A stretch of DNA of 64,000 bases from Mactromeris polynyma. Taxonomy: Eukaryota > Mollusca > Bivalvia > Venerida > Mactridae. This document shows positions 59,601 to 64,000 of the stretch, in pieces. Each line of letters begins with the position of its first letter. Positions within the stretch are counted from its first letter, which is position 1. The notes under the pieces were generated by a model. The model searched no databases, had not been told where the DNA came from, and was given only the letters and a program-made list of their open reading frames with translations. The stretch covers positions 620,001 through 684,000 of the forward strand of contig JASFXZ010000015.1 in the NCBI GenBank assembly GCA_032209605.1, in the 5' to 3' direction. A program made the position numbers and the translations under genes.

Positions 59601-59924
59601 TTTAGAAAAATCTTTAACAGTGTATGTATTTACACCACGTATAATTTATGTTCTATTTTTAAAATGGTTGCTTTATTTAATGCTTTTTGAAATTATGTGT
59701 AAAGTATATATAGGACAGAGTCTTTCTAATATTCAGAAATCCATACTTTTGTACAAATTTGGAGGCTATGTAAGTTGTAATAATAATTTTATAATCAAAA
59801 AGTAGGTCAGTGTATGTTCAGTCCATCATTAAAAAAAATTGTTTGTTTACAGTTACGCGACCGACTCATGAAAAATGCCGCGACTCAAATTATTTTTTTC
59901 AGGGCCCTCTCTCATTTCGATTGT

Positions 59925-59978
59925 AGGGGACTACTTGTAGGGGACTACTTGTAGGGGACTACTTGTAGGGGACTACAA
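59925..59978. repeat. 15-16-bp short tandem repeat (GTAGGGGACTACTT)
   Basis: Four copies of TGTAGGGGACTACTT, each containing the near-palindrome GTAGGGGACTAC. Confidence 0.88.
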
Positions 59979-60630
59979 GTTTTATTCCTTCTATGTGAAA
60001 ATGAGTGGATAAGCAACAACTTGGGAGGAAACACACATAATAAATACAAATCGGGATTTCAAACAAAATCGTGAATTTAATTATGTCACGATTCAACTTG
60101 TCACATTTTTGGATGAAATCGTGACACGCGAAGTTCACAGTTTAGTTTCATGTATGTATGTATATAATTATGTGGCAGACAAAAATATGAAACAATCATA
60201 CTGGCCATTAAACTGACCCCTTTTCCTGTATATTTATTCCTATTAGTTGTATGTATGTGTAAATACATGTATAAATAATTATACGTGGTATTGCGTGACA
60301 AGCTATCATATCTTAAACATTTCTGTGAAACATTTTTATTTTATACCCAAGTTTTTTCATATGTCATTTGTAGAATAATATTAATAATAAAATATATTTT
60401 ATTATTGTGTACCATTGTTATTATTGATCGAATACTTAACATGCTCAGTATATGAATAAAAACAAAATAAAGGAAAGTGTTTATTTATAGTGTCACTCCT
60501 AGTTAAAGGGCCAGTCATTTCTGACTTATGACACACATACTTTCTGAGCACATTAACTACACAGACTCCAGGCAGGTAGGCACATGGTAACCATTATTTA
60601 ACTAGTTGGTGGCTAACCAACCGGCCAAAT
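59979..60630. other. Intergenic DNA
   Basis: AT-rich; no supported feature. Confidence 0.4.
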
Positions 60631-60635
60631 CAGAA

Positions 60636-60711
60636 CGGACCCCTACCAGTACTCGAACCTTCGATCCCCGCTCCCAAGGCGGATGTCTTAACCACTTGGC
60701 CAAGGGAGACG
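60636..60711 (-). repeat. tRNA-like element (Ser/Leu-type A box)
   Basis: Minus-strand TCTCCCTTGGCCAAGTGG, TTAAGACATCCGCCTTGGGA, then GAAGGTTCGAGTACTGG. It looks like a complete cloverleaf, but the flanks are repeat-like, so a SINE head is more likely than a tRNA gene. Confidence 0.5.
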
Positions 60712-60765
60712 AAACGTTTCATAAACATCAAACTCTACAACTTGTGCACCAGGCGAAATTAGACC

Positions 60766-60985
60766 GCCGAACTAACTCAGTCGGTAGAGCGCCTGACTGT
60801 CGCCCGGGAGGTCCGGGTTCTATTCCCGGGTTGGGCAGGTTATGTTCTTCTGCAACATTGACTACGGTCGTGTCCTCCACATGTGTAGAAGGTGTTAGTT
60901 GCTTGCGGAAGAGCAAGTTAGTACTGGTTGATTCCAGGAAAACTGGTTAGGTCAACTGGCCACATCGTATACTAGTATGACTGAG
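60766..60985 (+). mobile_element. SINE with a different tRNA head (family B) on the family A body
   Basis: Head AACTAACTCAGTCGGTAGAG ... CCGGGTTCTATTCCCGGG is unrelated to the family A head. The body contains GCAAGTTAGTACTGGTTGAT and AAAACTGGTTAGGTCAACTG, clearly the family A body. This shows head swapping on one shared core. Confidence 0.8.
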
Positions 60986-61079
60986 CAAATGTTGCTTATT
61001 ATATTTCGTATAAAATGGTTATCGTGGCATCGATCAGCCGTACGGTATTCTTTTTCGTTTTATAAGATTTTAACAAAAT

Positions 61080-61330
61080 TAACAGAACGAGGGGTGACCA
61101 AAAAAGTACGTGGACTTTTGTGATACTTTCAAAAGCGTTTAGACGTTTCATTGAAATATTTCCTACGAGTGGTTCTTATCACTGAATATCCACGTTGATT
61201 TAATAAGAAATTTATGTCCGCAAATAAACTTATATTCTACAATCGCTCCATTTTTATTACTTACATCCTTACACTGCTTTGATTCGCGCATAACTTGTTT
61301 CTCTCTTTTCAGGCCCCCAGCCGGGTAACC
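61080..61330. repeat. Possible mariner end remnant
   Basis: ACGAGGGGTGACCAAAAAAG followed by TACGTGGAC resembles the start of a mariner element. No transposase or mate end was found. Confidence 0.25.
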
Positions 61331-62027
61331 CCATTTTTTTTCGTTTTTAGACAGATACATAAATGAACAGGTACAATTGAATATTTTAACATTATATACA
61401 TAATATACATGAAAGCACATAACTATTTTACCGGATAGTCGTAGGACAGTGTAATGTTGCACTCGTGTCTTAAACACTTTGCAATATTTCCTATTGCAAG
61501 ATGCATTAAGTAGAATGTACCAATCAAAGTATATTACAAAAAATCAACATACTTTTTTATCATCCCTCATACACAATTAATATACAAATTCAAGAACTAA
61601 ACGAACAGCCCTCGTATATCATAAAGCAGTGTGTTACGTGTAGCAAATTAAACGATATTACATAAAATATAGATTAAATTTTACTAACGGCTATCACATA
61701 TAATACAGGGCGTAATGTTATACGTAATCGAAATAAGATATATTTACATTAACTTTTTCATGTTAACAACGACGATATGACATGTAATTAATTCTATGAA
61801 AAGGTTCCTGTCGAAAAGATCTCTCACGAGGGTATGCAAAATAAATTAATTTAGTTTCTATAAAATGTTCAAATAAAGAGAAATTCTATCTCTAAAAATT
61901 CATCCATGGATTTGCATCCTTTTCATTCAAACGAAATACGAAAACCTATAATAATCAATTTATTATTCATGCATATAAACGAAAAATTAAAAGATGAGAT
62001 TCCCAGACAGCTTTTTATTTGCATTTA
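61331..62027. other. Intergenic DNA
   Basis: Nothing recognised. Confidence 0.4.
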
Positions 62028-62303
62028 TTTATCGTCGCCACCGGTTTCCCACATGGGCGACGCCTCCGGAAGAATGTTAGACATATTAGATTATTGGAGA
62101 ATAGTGCATGATACAGGAGATGCCCCAGTTTCAGAAGCACCCCTGGTTCTTTCACGTGCTCGATGTAAAGCATCATACACGGGACCTAGGTTTTTAAAGT
62201 CTCGTCCGAAAGACTTTTAGTACGGTCAGTGATGGAGCGGGGAATCGAACCTGCGATCCCATGATTACAAGTCCAAGCGCGTTACCACTGGACTACGGAT
62301 CCG
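62028..62303 (-). mobile_element. tRNA-headed SINE, family D, minus strand
   Basis: Minus-strand GCGGATCCGTAGTCCAGTGG, B box CAGGTTCGATTCCCCGCTCC, then the same body as 47888-48164 down to GGAGGCGTCGCCCATGTGGG. The 104-codon frame across it is an artefact of SINE sequence. Confidence 0.88.
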
Positions 62304-62374
62304 CTTCTAAGGCGTCAATAATGTGCATTCTTTATCTATCCGCCTCTTTCGCATATTTTTAAAGGGATTTCAAA

Positions 62375-62674
62375 TACAGTCGGACCTCGTTTATTCGACA
62401 ACTTTCTATCCGAATACTTGGTATCATCCGAATATTTGGTATCATCCGAATATTTGGTATCATCCGAATACTTGGTATCATCCGAATACTTGGTATCATC
62501 CAAATAATTGGTATCATCCGAATACTTGGTATCATCCGAATACTTGGTATCATCCGAATACTTGGTATCATCCGAATACTTGGTATCATCCGAAATAATA
62601 GTATCAGGTCCATGGGTTATTGGAAACCATGAAATTTCGAACCCGATTAATTCGAATGAACGAGGTCCGAATGT
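62375..62674 (+). mobile_element. MITE, TACAGTCGGACCTCGTT family, with internal 18-bp array
   Basis: Left end TACAGTCGGACCTCGTTTAT and right end GAATGAACGAGGTCCGAATG. The interior (62405-62598) is about eleven copies of CATCCGAATACTTGGTAT. The motif occurs once in the unexpanded relatives (ATCCGAATACTTGGTAT at 31750). Confidence 0.88.
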
Positions 62675-64000
62675 TATTATAAAACATGGCGGGATAAGTT
62701 CTCTATTGGCTGCATGATTGTTCAAGTGATAGAATTATAATAAGAGAGAGAGAGAATAAATTGCTACAGAGAACGCCAGACCTTATCCAACAATCCGTCT
62801 TCTTACATAATACCCGATAAATTTAATCGATAATGGAAGCAATCGATCGCTACTGTTCCGTATCTTTCGGCAATTTCCGAAGATCACCGAAGATCACCGA
62901 CGCAAATCGTAAGTCATTAATGAGGGTCATAAAACCCCAGAGTCATAAACACCGGATTAGCAATAGTATTAGGCCTACCGTGTTTTAAGTTACAGTGGTT
63001 TTTAACGGGATATTTATACATAAGAAAACAGAAGTGTATTTTTATGTTTTATAATTGTCGTTATTTTTATACATTTCAACAGAGACTATACATACCTATC
63101 TTATATCTCAGATTTCAAACATAATATGTCTCTATTATTTAATATATAGCAAATTAGTTCTCTCGACAACTTGTCTAGAAAACTGGATTAAACTACCTAG
63201 TCTGGATACAAACATTGGTACGTGGTACAGCAACGTGTGCATGTACGGGGTGATGTTTTTCGGCAGGTACCCTTCGCGTTTTTTTGACACAATATAAGAT
63301 TTACATTTCTGCAAATTTTCAATTATTAAAAAGTCAAATGTTGCGTGTCCGTAACGAGTTTCAACAATGTTTGTACCCATACCAATATTTCTACATTTAA
63401 TGTACAAATAGCAATTGCACAGAATTAATTTTTTTTTAATAATTAATCTGAGGGCTTTTTTAATATTGATTTTTAAACGAATTTTAAAATCCTTCGGCCA
63501 TTTACATAGATATTAAAATGATAATAATGATGTTGCTTATAATTGATAACCTCCAGTTTTTCACTTTAAAAAAAATGATTCTTAATTTTGTTTAAAATAG
63601 TGTTAAAAATGGTAATACATTTTATTATTTTAACATTTCCATTTATCATTTTGCTTGGGGGTAAATATCTTACTGCAGTACTATGCGCTAATTATCCTTG
63701 TTTAATGACCCTTGAAACTTTGACCATCGTTCATATAAGCCCGAGGCATTGATAATTACGGATTAACTTTAATACCTTTAATTATTGTCGTCTATGAAAT
63801 TAATAACTGAACAAGTATATGTTCTTAAATTTTCTCTATAAGTTCTCATGTAACTCGAATTGAAAGATCGCCAAATTTTAAATCGACATCTTAACATGTG
63901 TTTATCTATGCATTTTAGTTTGTTATAACATATCAAACTCATTTTAAATTGATCCATAATTGATTATTTGTTTTAATAATTAGTATTTTTTTTTACAAAT
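62675..64000. other. AT-rich intergenic DNA to window end
   Basis: An (AG)n tract lies near 62741-62755. Open frames at 63055-63407 overlap on both strands and are unsupported. Confidence 0.4.

Noticed and set aside
60636..60840. Two functional tRNA genes
   Set aside because: Cloverleaf features are present, but one is joined to a SINE body and the other has no clean anticodon context; SINE heads are more likely.

Overview
The window looks like nuclear DNA from an animal, most likely a bivalve mollusc. Three intron-containing genes sit in a sea of AT-rich DNA. There are tRNA-headed SINEs, mariner, Penelope and LINE remnants, many short inverted-repeat elements (MITEs), and more than twenty tandem arrays. 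No bacterial features (operons, Shine-Dalgarno sites, CRISPR) are present. The bivalve call rests on gene families and repeat style and is an inference.

Genes. All three encode Golgi-type type II membrane enzymes that build or decorate glycans, and each can be modelled with splice signals and reading phases that agree. (1) Minus strand, 20171 to 14073: a four-exon carbohydrate sulfotransferase of the HNK-1 / chondroitin-dermatan family, 445 aa, including a 41-nt micro-exon. (2) Plus strand, 37371 to 41446: a three-exon GT10 alpha-1,3-fucosyltransferase, 433 aa. (3) Plus strand, 55328 to 59326: a two-exon glycosyltransferase family 92 (DUF23) protein, 584 aa, with a DLDE motif. Joint action on a sulfated, fucosylated, galactosylated glycan is plausible but is inference only.

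Layout. 1-13.1 kb: two copies of a large non-autonomous DNA transposon with GGGCCCGTTTTATCAA ends, a Penelope-like reverse transcriptase relic, minisatellites, and a SINE inserted inside a short inverted-repeat element. 14-20.2 kb: sulfotransferase gene, with five evenly spaced CCAAT boxes in intron 1. 20.2-22.1 kb: a 19-bp minisatellite just upstream of its start codon. 22-32 kb: no convincing gene; MITEs and a G-quadruplex-prone array. 32.4-36 kb: a 3.5-kb satellite of about 24-25-bp units with a higher-order period near 640 bp. 37.4-41.7 kb: fucosyltransferase gene, with a 76-bp array starting about 40 bp after the first splice donor and a 3' UTR built from duplicated copies of the stop-codon region. 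43-44.2 kb: 20-bp and 45-bp arrays. 46.1-48.9 kb: a mariner copy split by a SINE, a second SINE with a 14-bp target duplication, and a 22-bp array. 50-54.5 kb: MITEs and a LINE fragment. 55-59.6 kb: GT92 gene. 59.6-64 kb: tRNA-derived repeats and MITEs.

The recurrent non-genic theme is that many tandem arrays lie inside transposable elements and appear to have grown from the element's own short motifs. Almost all long open frames outside the three genes are artefacts of such arrays.
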